Shown here: piece by piece, positions 11,890 through 23,174 of the stretch
Numbering within the stretch: position 1 is the stretch's first letter
Layout: each line of letters starts with the position of its first letter
From: Aselliscus stoliczkanus
Taxonomy: Eukaryota; Chordata; Mammalia; Chiroptera; Hipposideridae
Assembly: GCA_033961575.1 (NCBI GenBank)
Contig: CM066731.1
Location: 61,223,501-61,287,500, forward strand
Direction of reading: 5' to 3'
DNA length: 64,000 bases
Made by a program: the position numbers and the translations under genes
Notes under the pieces: model-generated
Databases searched by the model: none
Told to the model about the DNA's origin: nothing
What the model saw: only the letters and a program-made list of their open reading frames with translations

Positions 11890-12200
11890 CAACGTTACTC
11901 GTTTATTCAGTTATTCATATAGCCAGTATTTATCAGGCTGCTGCTGTGTGCCAGGAAAAGTACAGTAAAACCTTGGATTACGAGTAACATAGTTTGCAAG
12001 GGTTCTGCAAAATGAGCAAACATTTCTAATACATTTTAACATGGTAAATGAGTGATGTCTTGCAAAATCAGTGGTTTGTTTCCAGAATAAATTATGCTCC
12101 CAAACCAAGGTATTACTATACTATGTTTCAGGCATAGAGTGGTAAACAAAAAATTCTGCTTTGCTTTGGTGTCAGACAATAAAATAATAACAATAATAGA
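11890..12200 (-). mobile_element. LINE-2 fragment split by a Tigger-type element
   Basis: TTTATTCAGTTATTCAT to TGTGTGCCAGG on the left (to 11960) and CAGGCATAGAGTGGTAAAC on the right (from 12121) join into one L2 3'-end text when 11961-12120 is removed. Confidence 0.65.
11963..12118. mobile_element. Tigger-like miniature DNA transposon (pogo branch of Tc1/mariner)
   Basis: Terminal inverted repeats begin CAGTAAAACCTTGGATTACG on the left and TAGTAATACCTTGGTTTG when the right end is read in reverse. TA dinucleotides flank both sides (11961-11962 and 12119-12120). The interior continues the inverted repeat (GAGCAAACATTTCTAATACA matches the known Tigger text). No transposase is encoded. Confidence 0.85.
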
Positions 12201-12960
12201 TGGTTAACAGCACCAGGAAGAAAATAAATAGGGTTTGTTGATAACATAAAATGGAGGACCAAATGAAGGGAGTAAAGGTAAACTGGTCCAAGAAGGCTCC
12301 TCTTTAAGCCTTCTTGCTGGAGCCATTGCAGCCACTAAGAGACCCACACTGCTCTGTGGGGTGACAAGGCTCCAGCACTGTGAAGAGGGGTGGGAGGAAT
12401 GTGTCAGCCACAGAGTGCCTGGACAGGACAAAGCAGGGGTGTCACGGGAATGGACAGAAGGCCCCTGGGCTCAGAGCTGGCTTCTCCAGAGGGAGAACCT
12501 GATGAGATGAGGTTAGAAAGGTGACAGGCTGGTGCCTACCCTTGGCTTTTATTCTCCATTCAACTGGAAGCCATGGGAGATGTTTAAGCAGGTGAGTAAC
12601 ATCATCCACATGCTTTAGATCACTCTGGCTCCTGGGTGAAGATGGCTTAGGGGAGCACCAGTTCAGGTAGGATGACCAGTTAGGGAGCTATTATGGTTAT
12701 CTGGTGAGAGACGCTAGGGGTATAGAGAGGAGGAAAGTGGGCACTTTTAAGATGTATTTTGAAGGTAGAGCGGACAGGACCTGCTGGCGGTTTAAACGTA
12801 GTGGGAGTGAGGAAAAGGGAAGAGTCAAAGGTGACTCCCCAGGTTTCTGAACTGTGCTATCAGCTACTAAAATGGGTAAAACTCGAGGTGAAGGGGACAG
12901 GTGTGGGATTCCCTGTGGATTTCTGCCATAGATACCAGACATGAAGTGTAAGCATTTTTC
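12201..12960 (-). mobile_element. Ancient L2-associated repeat, antisense (family uncertain)
   Basis: Contains the familiar run AAGCCATGGGAGATG, GATCACTCTGGCTCCTG, GACCAGTTAGGGAGCTATTA, TTTGAAGGTAGAGCGGACAG and GACTCCCCAGGTTTCTG in order. I recall this text as lying next to the L2 3' region in mammalian genomes but cannot fix the family name. Confidence 0.55.
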
Positions 12961-14459
12961 AGGACTCTTGGGTAATGGAGAAGCCACTGCTATACGGCCA
13001 TCAGCCAGCTCATGGGAGACTTTGCTGGTGAGCTGGGCTCTCAAAGCAGCCCACCTTCATTTGTCCAGTGCACCTGCCCACAGGCACAGGAAAGCTCAGG
13101 AGAACAGTGGGCCCTGGCTCTGGGCACCAAAATGTGTGGCGAGGGGGTAGAGGGTCTGCTTTCTGCTTCTGAGGCAGAAAGAACTCACTTAGATTTCCCA
13201 GTATCTCACAACCAAGCTTTACTCCAATATTACCCCCACCAGAGGGTGCAATGGTAGCTCCTTTCACATGGAAAACTAAGAAACAGATATTGAAGGATTC
13301 CCTCCAACAGGACTCATCTGTCTAGGCCTAAAGAATCACCCGGCTGCTGCTCATAGATGCTAAGAGGAAACGATAGGCCATGATCTTAAGTACAGAGTCT
13401 GCTAAATAGGCCTGCTTTGTGAATAGTTAGGAAATGTGAACAGTGACGACCAAGCCTAAACATCTGTGGGATGATTACACTTAACGAAGCCAAGAGTTCC
13501 CTGATCATCATCATTATTATTGGATAAAATGACTTTGAGTGTTTATTATTCACCATTAACGTTCTCAGTATATAAAGAAAAATGTGCTGACTAGGAAATT
13601 TTAAAAATTAATTCACTCTGTTTTAATGGCTACGACTCCTCAAGGACGGCAAAAGTGCTTGGTTTCAGTTAAAAAATTATTTATAATGTATTAAATAAAT
13701 TTGTGTAATAAGTTATATATTATAATAAAGCAGATTAAATGAACATCTATATTGAATGTACATTGTATATATTAATAAATACATGTTAATATGATATAAA
13801 TTAGTCCTCTCTAGCATTTGGGATGCCAAGATCAAGCCAACTATATTTTCTCTGAAGTACTCCTCCACACTGAGCATGTTAAATAGAGCTTGAAACTAAA
13901 ACTCTTGTTTTCCTATTACAGGAATTTACAAAGCGGCGTTAAGTCGGGTGATGAGGGAGATATAGTTAGTTACTCGGCAAAAAAAAAAAAATGCTTTCAT
14001 CAATAAAATCAAACACTATTTAAAAATAATACTGTAAGAACAGTAGTTCTGAATTTATCTCGTGGATTGAAGTTGGAGTCTGCAAATGGCCTTTGGGAAT
14101 GTGTGTGAATATATAACTTCATGGAAACCTTGCAAGCATCTGATAGGTGCTTCCTGAATCCTGGGGCATCAAAGTGATCACTAGGGGGTGCTCTGTTCAA
14201 GAGAGGGTGAGAGATTCTGGAGGAGCCGTGGGTCCACCTGGGACAGTCAAGGACCTGAGGAGAGGGCAGCTCCTCAGGTGATAAGCCCTCAAAAGAGGCT
14301 GGCCTGACCTATGTATAGTGTTGTAGGCTTAATAATTAATTAATTAAAATGTGATTTCTATTTAGTGTTTAAATAGGCAATTTATTCCATGATTCAAAAG
14401 GACAAAAGGACTGATAGTAGCCTCCAATATACATTCTTGCTTTCTTCCTTATTTCAACC
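12961..14459. other. Unassigned, partly very AT-rich
   Basis: 13660-13800 is extremely AT-rich. An A-run lies at 13979-13991. No gene. Short frames at 12941-13267 show no domain. Confidence 0.4.
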
Positions 14460-14800
14460 AAAAACTACATTTCCCAGTCAGTGATCTGTGGTAGGAGTGC
14501 TGCGTAGGAATTCTGGGAGACCTCCTGGAAAGGGAGTCTCCTCCCCTCCTGCATCCTGCTTCCTGGAAGGGGATCACTGGTGGGACCATAAAGACACAGG
14601 TCACATCCCAAGAGGGTGGAGTGGAGAGCCTAAAAGAGTCTCTGTGGCTTTACCTTTATAGACCTGTAGTTTCAGCCCTGGAGTGCCTACCTCTGGACTC
14701 ATTTTATGTGAGAGACAAATACATTTCTCTCTCTTCTTTAAGTCCTTGCTATTATTTTGATTTTTCTGTCAAACGCAGCCAAACCTAATTTGAATAGCAG
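14460..14800 (+). mobile_element. Old LTR-like repeat
   Basis: The sequence GGAGTGCCTACCTCTGGACT followed by TTATGTGAGAGACAAATACA, a CTTTAAGTCC block and TTTTCTGTCAAACGCAGCC is a common ancient mammalian repeat ending. I believe it is LTR-derived, but the family is uncertain. Confidence 0.45.
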
Positions 14801-14859
14801 AAAGCCTGCCTTTTACCAAGTTCCTAAACCATGTAACTCCCTCTCTTATGATGATAATT

Positions 14860-14885
14860 TAGCTGGTAGCATACATAAGTGTGCC

Positions 14886-14929
<44 letters not shown>

Positions 14930-15270
14930 ATCTTGAGAAATAATTCATATCATCAGTACATGAAGAGCTTCCTCATTCTTTTGGGGGTTGTAGAGATTTC
15001 CATTGGGTTGATGTACGGTAAACTATTGATAAACATGTAGCTTGTTTCCAATCTTTGTCTGTTACATATAATGTTGCATTCATAACTTTGTACCTCTTCC
15101 ATTTCAGTCCTGGGAGTTTATATGTAGGATAAATTCCCGAAAGTCAAAGTACTAAGCCAAAGAGGATGTACATTTTTAATTTTGACAGCTGCCCTTTGTG
15201 GATGGTATAATGATTCATCTTTTGGTAGCAACATATGGGAGTGCCCTCCCCCCACATCCTTCCTAACATG
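14860..15270 (-). mobile_element. Ancient L1M fragment, antisense, with internal GT array
   Basis: GCTGGTAGCATACATA, AGTACATGAAGAGCTTCCTC, TGTTTCCAATCTTTG, TAGGATAAATTCCCGAAAG and GGGAGTGCCCTCC follow the order of the antisense L1M 3' region. A (GT)n array of about 20 units (14888-14928) sits inside. Confidence 0.75.
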
Positions 15271-15905
15271 GTGTTATAGAGGAGGCTGAGTTCCCATCCT
15301 TCCTGGAACTGTTCAGGGAAGATAGGAATGAGGAAAAGAAGGGAGAAAGTCAGGAATAGGTCCACGTCCATGTTGCATGAATAGGGCACGCAGTTGGGGG
15401 GTGAACCGGAAGAGACAGGCCCTTAGTTTTCTTATGGAGAAGTTGTAAGGATAAGCAGATGGCTTAAAAGCCATGGAATGAACTGTGGTTTATGTGAAAT
15501 ATCTACCAGACATTAGTCTGTGGCATGATTGATTTGCATGTTTCTGTTATCTAATCTTAAGAGGTGTGGCACTGATGCTGTGGTTTGGAACTGAAGAGCA
15601 CAGGTTCTTCAGTTCTTCAGGTAACTCTGCAGGGTCTCCAGGCTCAGCAGGCAGGGTTTGCTGCATGCAGTGGGTTCCAGGAGAGTCAGGGTTGTACTAA
15701 ACCAGGCCTCACCCACTGTGTTGTAAGATAACGTAGCTCTGTGTCAAATCATGAAACTGAGGCACTCACTCAGGACCATGGCCCGTCCATGCTTCTCTCC
15801 CTGTTTTCGCTGCCAGTCCTTCCCCTGGGCTCCTGGGGTTCAGCACTCTTGTGCTCCCTGGAGGGGACTGTCAGAGACCTCACAGCACAAGTGAGGAGAA
15901 AGCAG
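15271..15905. other. Unassigned sequence
   Basis: Mixed composition with a chance 81-codon minus frame overlapping its left edge. No recognised element. Confidence 0.4.
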
Positions 15906-15909
15906 ACTC

Positions 15910-16860
15910 AATGGTAATGACCCCTGGATAAGCATTAACACTTATCATAGGCCAGGAACTGTTCTAAGTACTTATTAAATAGTGACAACCTGACTCTCAT
16001 CACAACACTAGGAGTAGCACGAATTTTCATTATCTACATTTTATGGAAAACTGAGGCACAGCGAGGTTAAGTCAAGATTACACATCTAGTTGGTGCAGCC
16101 ACTATGGAAAACAGTATGGAGATTCCTCAAAATATTAAAAATAGAGCTACCTTACGACCCAGTGATGTCACTCCTGGGTACTTATCCTAAGAAATCCAAA
16201 ACACTAACATAAACATATGCACCCCTATGTTTACTGCAGCACTATTCACTATAGCCAATATGGAAACAACCAAAATGCCCATCAATAGATAATTGGATAA
16301 AGAAATTGTGGTACATTTATGCAGTGGAGTATTACTCTGCCATATAAAATAATAGAATCTTAGCAACAACAATGGACTTAGAGGGTATTGTGCTGAGTGG
16401 AATAAGTCAGAATGAGAAAAACAAATACCATATGATCTCACTTACATGTGGAATCTAAAGAACAGAATGTGCAAACAAAACAGAAATCACCTCATAGATA
16501 CAAATAATTGATGGTTGCTAGATGGGAGGGGGGTTGAGGGGATGGGTGAGATAGGTGAAGGGATTAAGAAGTACAAATTGGTAGTTACAAAATTATCAAG
16601 GGGATGTAAGGTACATAATCAGTAATATGGTAATAACTATGTGTAGTGCCAGGTGGGTACTAGACTCATCAGGGGAAATGCTGTACACCTGAAATTAATA
16701 TAAAATAATATTGAATGTCAAAAAAATTAAAATATAAAAGTGGGGGGTAATACTCAAAATAAAAAAAATCACACGTCTCATAATGCAGTGGAGCTAAGAT
16801 CTGAATCTAAGCCACGGGGATCCAGAGTCTGTACTCTATACGCGAGTGACGTTTTCTTAG
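15910..16860 (-). mobile_element. MIR, antisense, split by an L1 insertion
   Basis: The left part (15910-16086) carries GGCCAGGAACTGTTCTAAGT, AACTGAGGCACAGCGAGGTT and the beginning of the CACACAGCTAGT block. The right part (16768-16860) continues GCAGTGGAGCTAAGATCTGA and CCAGAGTCTG. Together they make one MIR in reverse orientation. Confidence 0.8.
16087..16767 (+). mobile_element. 5'-truncated LINE-1, ORF2 C-terminal region and 3' UTR
   Basis: Begins GTGCAGCCACTATGGAAAAC and continues with the typical end of L1 ORF2 (GCAGCACTATTCACTATAGC, AAATTGTGGTACATTTATGC, CATATGATCTCACTTACATG), then a G-rich 3' UTR patch near 16524-16550 and GTACACCTGAAATTAATATA before the A-rich end. The ORF2 frame is interrupted by stops, so it encodes no working reverse transcriptase. 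A diverged duplication of the MIR target (ATTACACATCTAG near 16078, ATCACACGTCTCA near 16768) flanks it. Confidence 0.88.
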
Positions 16861-18681
16861 AGGTATCTGTTGTACCAGCCTGTCCACATAAATATTTGCC
16901 CACATAAGCAAAATTAAATCTTGTTTATTTCATGAATGTAAGCAAAACTTAATTTAGGTTATTTCTTGTAAATGCCTCTGATAGTCATAAAAGAAACGTA
17001 AGTCATCTTCCTAAAGTTAGTATGAGATAATCCTTTTTACCAATCCCCTGCAGTCTGGAAACCTCCATTCTAATAACCAATCATTGTAGAGTTTAAACAA
17101 CTTCCTTCTTTTCACTTTATAAGCTACCCTGTGAGGTCATGCCCCGAGCTTCCTATCAGTTTTAAATTTGAAAGATCCCAGTTGGAGAACTGTTCTTACA
17201 TGCACCATATACTCGTACTACATACTAATTTCTCAATCTGGGGTTTTTAATGTTGCCATTTCTGGATTTTCGGCATAGGGGATACAGGTTTCTGCAAGAA
17301 GAAGAAAGGGACTAATTGAGTCTCATAAACTGTTTGATGAAGCACTTAATTTAAGGACAAGAGACCTGTGACTGAAGAAAGAAAAGGAAATGGAGCCAAA
17401 TAGAGATCCCAGCAAAGGAAACTGAATTCTAGTTTCAAGATTCCCAAGAAGAAGGGTACAATTTTGTGATAATATTAATGACTTCTGACTGTTTAAGTAC
17501 CTCCCAAAGATTTCTTGGAGCCGGTGGTCCATTTGTTTTTCAGCAGTGATGTTTTCCTTTATCTTTAAGAGTGCAACAGAGACTTTGAAGTAACAAGGTC
17601 AAATTCAACCACTTTTGCCCACTCTGTGCAAAAATACTGGGCTTGAGTTTCCAGAGAACATGAAGAAGTCATTTCAGCCAAGCTTTTTACCACCCAGAAG
17701 TCATTTTAAAAGATTTTCCGAAGCATCCCGAATTTGCACATTACCTTCTTGACCTTTTAAGCAGGGGGTCTGAGCTGGAGCACGTGGTTTCAATTGTCTG
17801 ATAAGATACATCGCTTCAGTCTTGGCCTGGTTGAAGGATAACCAGCTGGTTTCTATCGCTTCTTCTGTAATCATTAGGCATTAGGCAAGCCATGAAAATG
17901 TTATCATAGCATTTTATTCAAGTTGCTACCAAGTCTCATGATGAATGGGAAAAAAAAAAGAAACAAAGCAAACAAAATGAGACTTCTCTAACAAAAGCCC
18001 AGACGTCTAAAGAAAGTTAAAAACCCATGACTCTTGGTTCTAAGGAAAATTAAAAAAAAAAAAAATTTGATATGAAGTTTGTCTCTTCCAAATAACTGAC
18101 AAGCTTCCTTTTAACGGACAATGGAAATTGTGAAGTCTGGTCTAATTTTCTTTTGGCTTTGGTTGCTAGAAATTGTACACTTAAATTTATTGTTTAATAA
18201 CACCAGAATTCTGTATTCCATTTCCTAGTACTATGATCTCTCCTTTCTCTATGTGATTCTCTAGTGTTTGAATTTTTGCATTCACCATTATGCAGTCATC
18301 TTTATTTAGCTGTTATCATATTAAGTTTATCAGGCCAACTGAGTATAATTTAATTATAGTAACAAAAACAAAAACAAGACAGCATAAATCGTGAAGTAAA
18401 TCCAAAACACCAAATTATTAATGACATTCAAATATAAGCCCCCCTAGCGGATCCACTGAATATATCACTTTCCAGTTGGTCTTCTGAGCTGTGTGGGAAA
18501 TAACGTTAAATACTTAGAAAATGAATTTGCTACCATCTAAGACACAAATACTTAAGAACATAACGGAACTTGATGCTCTAATAAGGTAATAGCTATTGCA
18601 TTATATTAGGACTCTTGCAATTGTATGTGATGCAGAATTCAATTCAAAGTGACTTAAAATTTTATATATATAATATAGATA
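16861..18681. other. Unassigned; possible conserved non-coding stretch at 17570-17900
   Basis: No gene or repeat recognised over 1.8 kb, which is unusual here. The sub-region 17570-17900 is repeat-free, has balanced composition and contains several motif-like words (CACGTG-like GCACGTGGTTT, CTGATAAGATAC). This is suggestive only. Confidence 0.35.
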
Positions 18682-18875
18682 CAGAGGGTGCCAAAAAAAT
18701 GTATACACATGTTAAGAAAGGCAAAATAACTATATTAAAATGAGGTGGATGGTAACCACTTTGAACACCTCTTGTGACTTGTATTCATCTTTTGGTATTG
18801 GTATATATTGAGTATTATTACAATTTTAATAGTTTTTTCCTTTTGTAAAATGTGTATACTTGTTTTGGCACCCTT

Positions 18876-18877
<2 letters not shown>
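18682..18877. mobile_element. Mariner-like miniature inverted-repeat element, about 196 bp
   Basis: Left end AGAGGGTGCCAAAAAAATG and right end (read in reverse) TAAAGGGTGCCAAAACAAG are inverted repeats; the similarity continues through GTATACACAT and AACTATATTAAAAT for about 55 bases inward. The left flank is TA. No transposase frame. The right edge merges with a GATA microsatellite. Confidence 0.8.
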
Positions 18878-18920
<43 letters not shown>

Positions 18921-18942
18921 GATAGACAGATGATAGATAGAT
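18878..18942. repeat. (GATA)n microsatellite
   Basis: About 13 GATA units followed by GACA and GATG variants, starting exactly at the end of the miniature transposon. Confidence 0.97.
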
Positions 18943-19039
18943 GTAACTGAAAACTACTAGGCTGAACTTGAAGTACAGCTGGATCTATGGCCACACCATG
19001 TTATCAGGTCTGCCTCCCTGCCTCCCTCCCTTTCCCTCT

Positions 19040-19480
19040 TGATTTATCCCTCCCTCCCATGGTGACCTCATATTCCCAAGGAGCTTCCTTATGATGCACA
19101 ATGACTGTCAGCAATGACTGCCTTATAGCTTACCCACTCATCAACACCAGCAGAAAGAGATATTCTTTATTTTTAACAGGACAACAAAGCCCTGCTATGG
19201 AGTCCTGGTTCCAACCGGATCACAATGTTTTATTTGAACCTTGTCTCGGTCACACGCCTGCCCATAGGCACATTTCCACTCAAACCACATACACTATGAA
19301 TGGGTATTTTCAAGAGGAAGGGGATGGGTATTTTCAAGAGGAAGTCAAGGTGCTGTTATCAGAAGGGGATAGGCACCAATCACAGATATCCACTATAACA
19401 TGTCACTCAACCAGACCATTTGAGGCGGGGGAGGTTGTTTTTTCAGGAAATTTGATTGCAGCTTAAATGTTAAGATTGAT
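19040..19480. mobile_element. Ancient interspersed repeat, family not fixed
   Basis: The ordered phrases ACGCCTGCCCATAGGCAC, CAAACCACATACACTATGAA, AGGTGCTGTTATCAGAAGGG and CAGATATCCACTATAACA resemble a dispersed mammalian repeat I recall but cannot name. A 24-bp unit is tandemly doubled inside it (19300-19346). The overlapping 121-codon frame is not considered a gene. Confidence 0.45.
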
Positions 19481-20174
19481 CAGCGAACCAGTCAGGAAAG
19501 AAAATCCTGGTCTTGATTACTCACAGGAGACTCCCATTAACCCCCGATGCATTTATTAATGAACACTGTACTGTGACATTAATGAGTGACATAGACCAAA
19601 TTTTGCTGTCTACCTCCAAAGTTGTGCCAATGTGTTAGCTTATTCAAATACTTAACTGCACATGATGCGGCAACCTTGCTAAAATATTTTACATTTTATG
19701 TGTTGTTGATAAAATCTCCAGTTTGCACTTAGCACACCCAAAGTTTTCTCTTATTCTTTTTAGCCATCATGGGTTGGGGGTTAAGATGGAAACTGACACC
19801 TACTTGGTGAATTCCATCAATCTCTTACTCATCTTCATTATTACAAATAAACAAGGTATATTAAAAATAAATAATAGATATCTAATATACCTGTTTAATT
19901 AAAAATAAAAAAAAAGAGTTGAGATGCATATTTATGGCAAAAACCGTATCGATTTAATTACATTATGTGCTTGGAGGTCCTCAGAGAACAGAGAACAAAG
20001 TTCCAGAAATGTATGCCCTCATCTAACATTACTTAGTGATTTTATTTGTGTGGAATATGATATCAGTGTAGAAGGTACAGCCCTTCAACAATGAAAACAA
20101 AGAACAGAAAACTCAGTTCAAGGATAGAACAGTTAGGCAAGGCAGCAGCAGGCCAAGTTCTATAAGCAAAGGAA
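19481..20174. other. Unassigned AT-rich sequence
   Basis: No gene or element recognised. Confidence 0.4.
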
Positions 20175-20325
20175 GCTATTGGATCTTCATCCAGCCAGCC
20201 AGCAAACATTCACTGAGAGCCTACTCTGTTTTCATATTGTGCTGCATCTCACACATAATAAGAACTCAAAAGATTTACAGTCTACTTAGATAATTCAAAG
20301 TCAACAAATAAAGATGACAAAATCA
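20175..20325 (-). mobile_element. LINE-2 3'-end fragment, antisense
   Basis: CAGCAAACATTCACTGAGAG followed by CCTACTCTGT and an ATTTACAGTCTACTTAGA segment corresponds to the L2 end read in reverse. Confidence 0.65.
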
Positions 20326-20339
20326 AAAAAAGTATTTCA

Positions 20340-20525
20340 TCATACAAGTGATGTTTGGGCAGAAACAGACACAGGTTTGGGTTCTGGTTCTACCATGTCC
20401 TATCTGGGTGATCCTAGCAAGTGACTTGACTTTTTGAAGTATCAGTTTTCTGATTTGCAAAATAGCAACAAAATACCTGTATTTTGAGGTCATTCAGAAA
20501 GTTAAATGAGGCAATTAGAACATTA
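20340..20525 (+). mobile_element. MIR SINE
   Basis: GGTTTGGGTTCTGGTTCTAC, AGCAAGTGACTTGACTTTT, ATCAGTTTTCTGATTTGCAA and GTTAAATGAGGCAATTAGAA match the MIR order. Confidence 0.8.
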
Positions 20526-20534
20526 CCAAATATT

Positions 20535-20745
20535 TCTAGAACATTTACCCTGGGCCTGGCAAGGCTCTAAACGCTTTACCTGTATCAACTCATTTAATCT
20601 TCACAAAACCCTATGAGGCAAGTACAAACTGTTACCAACCCCATCACATACTTGGGGAAACCACAGTACAGAGAAGTTAAGACCTTACCTAAAGTGGCAG
20701 AGTCAGGGTTTGAACCCAAGCCGTCTGGCTCCAAAGCCAGTAGGT
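20535..20745 (-). mobile_element. MIR SINE, antisense
   Basis: CTCATTTAATCTTCACAAAA, CCCTATGAGGCAAGTA, GTACAGAGAAGTTAAG and GCAGAGTCAGGGTTTGAACC are the MIR reverse complement, well preserved. It faces the previous MIR tail to tail. Confidence 0.9.
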
Positions 20746-22300
20746 CTTTGCAGTAGAGCCAGTGATGTATCTCCAGATCCCTCTTGAAGGAAGGGCTTGT
20801 TGCCCAGCGCAGCGGGTCCAGGGATCGTGTTCCTTCCGGCTCCTGGCTTGGCAAAGGGCTGTCTCTGCTGCAGCAGGATCACTTGGCCTGGGCCATGACA
20901 TTCCTGGGATGGCCTAGATCTGGTGATTGAACAACATGAGGTTATGAAGGTCACTCAGGACACCCGAATGGCCATCTTCAACCCAGTGCTTCTACCAGGT
21001 GGACCAAGGCTTTGTCAGGTGTGCACCACTCCTAGGCTTCTATACCTCTGCGCAATCCTGTGTCCAGCCTCTTTCACAGGTGAGGGTCTTTAATCTAATT
21101 ACATGGTGGCTTAACGTTGTCCCACATCTCATCACTGATGCTCTGTTCATGTTAAAATCCTTTCTCTGTATTTCATTTTGGATAGTTTCAATTGTTGTGT
21201 CTTCAAGTTCTTGACACTTCTGTGATGAGTTTTTAATATCAAATGGAAGAGCACAGTCACCACAGTGTGTGAAACACTTGGGAAAGTGGGGCTCAGACCC
21301 CTCAGTGACACCCTTGCCTCAGTCAACTGCCTAGTTTAGCAGAGGTGCTTGCCAAGGTGGTGGGGTGGTGTTACTTGCAGCTTGGATTAGAACTGCTGAG
21401 GGAGCTATCGTTCATCCTTTTAAACATCATTTTATCATTCATCTCCTAGGAAATAAGTCCAGCCAAGGTCCTGGAGAATAAACTTTCTGTAAGAAGCATG
21501 TGGTTCCAAGCAGTGCAAGAGGTGAACAATTGTTGATGTCAGGTGTTCTACTAGGCCCTTCCTCAGGGCCAGAGAGCATCCACAGCTGCTGTGAGTACTG
21601 GGGGCTGATGCCTGTCAGCAGTCTCCCTCACCAGGTGTCACCCCCAGCCACAGGACTTCTACCTCCTACCTTTCTTCAATGCTGGAAAATGTTCAGCCAT
21701 TTAGCTCATTGAATATAACCTCAGTCTCATTCTCTCTATTCTCTGAATGGTTCATTATTTCTTCAATTCGCTTATCATAAAATGTTCTTCAACCCTGTCC
21801 AGCCAACTGGCACAGGCTTGGGCTGGGAGTTGGGGATGGACAGGGAAGCTGATGAGGCTGGTCTTCAAGTGCAGGTGGGAGAAACAGGGAATTCAAATCT
21901 GCATTAGATGTTTCCCATGTTTTCCTGCTGGAAAGCTTTGATCTACTCATGGGTGTTCTATAGGAGAGTGACGGATTCCCATTATTACTCCCGGACGAGG
22001 GCCTTCATCATGGATTGCACAGAAGGTTCCAGTATCTCCTATACTTCACTCTGTGAGGTGGATTCCTGTTCAGATAGCTGTGACACAATTAGGAGGGCAG
22101 GTTAAGTTCCCATAAGTCACACAGAACAGATGAAATAGAAGAGGTGGTAAACTGGCTTGGGAGCTTATTGGCTTGATCATCTCTGTCAACTTGAAAGTCT
22201 CTAAGTGTTACTCTCTCAGCTTCCAGTATCAGCAAGTGCTATGTATGTTCCAGGAGATGAGCCATTTACATCTCCTGCTCAGTCCCACCTCCCTCATTAC
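20746..22300. other. Unassigned sequence
   Basis: Moderate GC with several 60-85 codon frames in both strands, none with a recognised domain. No repeat family identified. Confidence 0.4.
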
Positions 22301-22302
22301 TA

Positions 22303-22382
22303 CTGGGTTGTCGGAAAAGTCATGACGCATTTTTGCAACAAAAAAACAGAAAATACACGTCATGACTTTTCCGACAACCTAA
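22303..22382. mobile_element. 80-bp palindromic mariner-type MITE
   Basis: A perfect 22-bp inverted repeat (22306-22327 and 22358-22379; starts GGTTGTCGG, ends CATGACG) encloses a 30-base A-rich loop. TA dinucleotides at 22301-22302 and 22383-22384 are the expected Tc1/mariner target duplication. Its size and shape resemble human MADE1, the 80-bp element derived from Hsmar1. No coding capacity; the perfect arms suggest a comparatively recent insertion. Confidence 0.9.
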
Positions 22383-23174
22383 TAGTTACTCATTGTTCTG
22401 GTCCCTGATACACGGGAAGGCATCCTTGAAATCTGGTTGGAGTTCTGTAGCCTGCTTAAAAGTAACTGAATTCTATCATGGATACCAGCGGTACAAAGGA
22501 ATCAAGTCAGTAGTGAGAGTAGAAACAATAATGACAGTGGTCTAGGATGTTCCATGCAGAGGCATAAAGTATGTGACTACACCAAAACTCTGTTTAGATT
22601 TACTAGGCTATTGGTAGAATGTTAAGCAATGTAAGTTGAATGTAAGAGCCTGCTATTCTGTTTCACTGACACCCTGTGGATGATGGTGGTATATACGTGG
22701 GTGACTATAGAGTTGAAATATTTCTATTGAGACTTCTAACTCCTGAAGAATAATTGAGAGTTTTGGTTAAGTATGCAGTACTCAGTGCAAGCCGAAGATG
22801 ATATTATTATAATAGTCTGGCAATTACAGGTAAAAATAGGGACCCAGAAGAAGAGATAAGCTTGCCCTCTCAGCGAATTTCTCTACCATCACCCGGGTGG
22901 TTTGTCAATGTGAAGAGGTAGGTAAAAGACAAGATCAAGGATATTATGTCAAGGGTATTTGAGATTGAAGGGAAATGCAATAGTCTTTGAGGAAGCTGAA
23001 AATGCTGTCACGTGGCTGCATAACACACAGGGTGTTGTTTCCACTACAGGTCCCTGAAGCCTCTACTCCATTTTTGGAATGGGCCATAATAGAAAGCTGG
23101 GGTGGTGCCACTCACTGCACAGTGCAAAATATGAACGCAGGTATTTCCACCTGGAATACACCTCACCGACCCTT
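22383..23174. other. Unassigned sequence
   Basis: No gene or element recognised. Confidence 0.4.

Noticed and set aside
16187..16441. 84-codon minus-strand membrane-like frame
   Set aside because: It is the antisense shadow of L1 ORF2 sequence.
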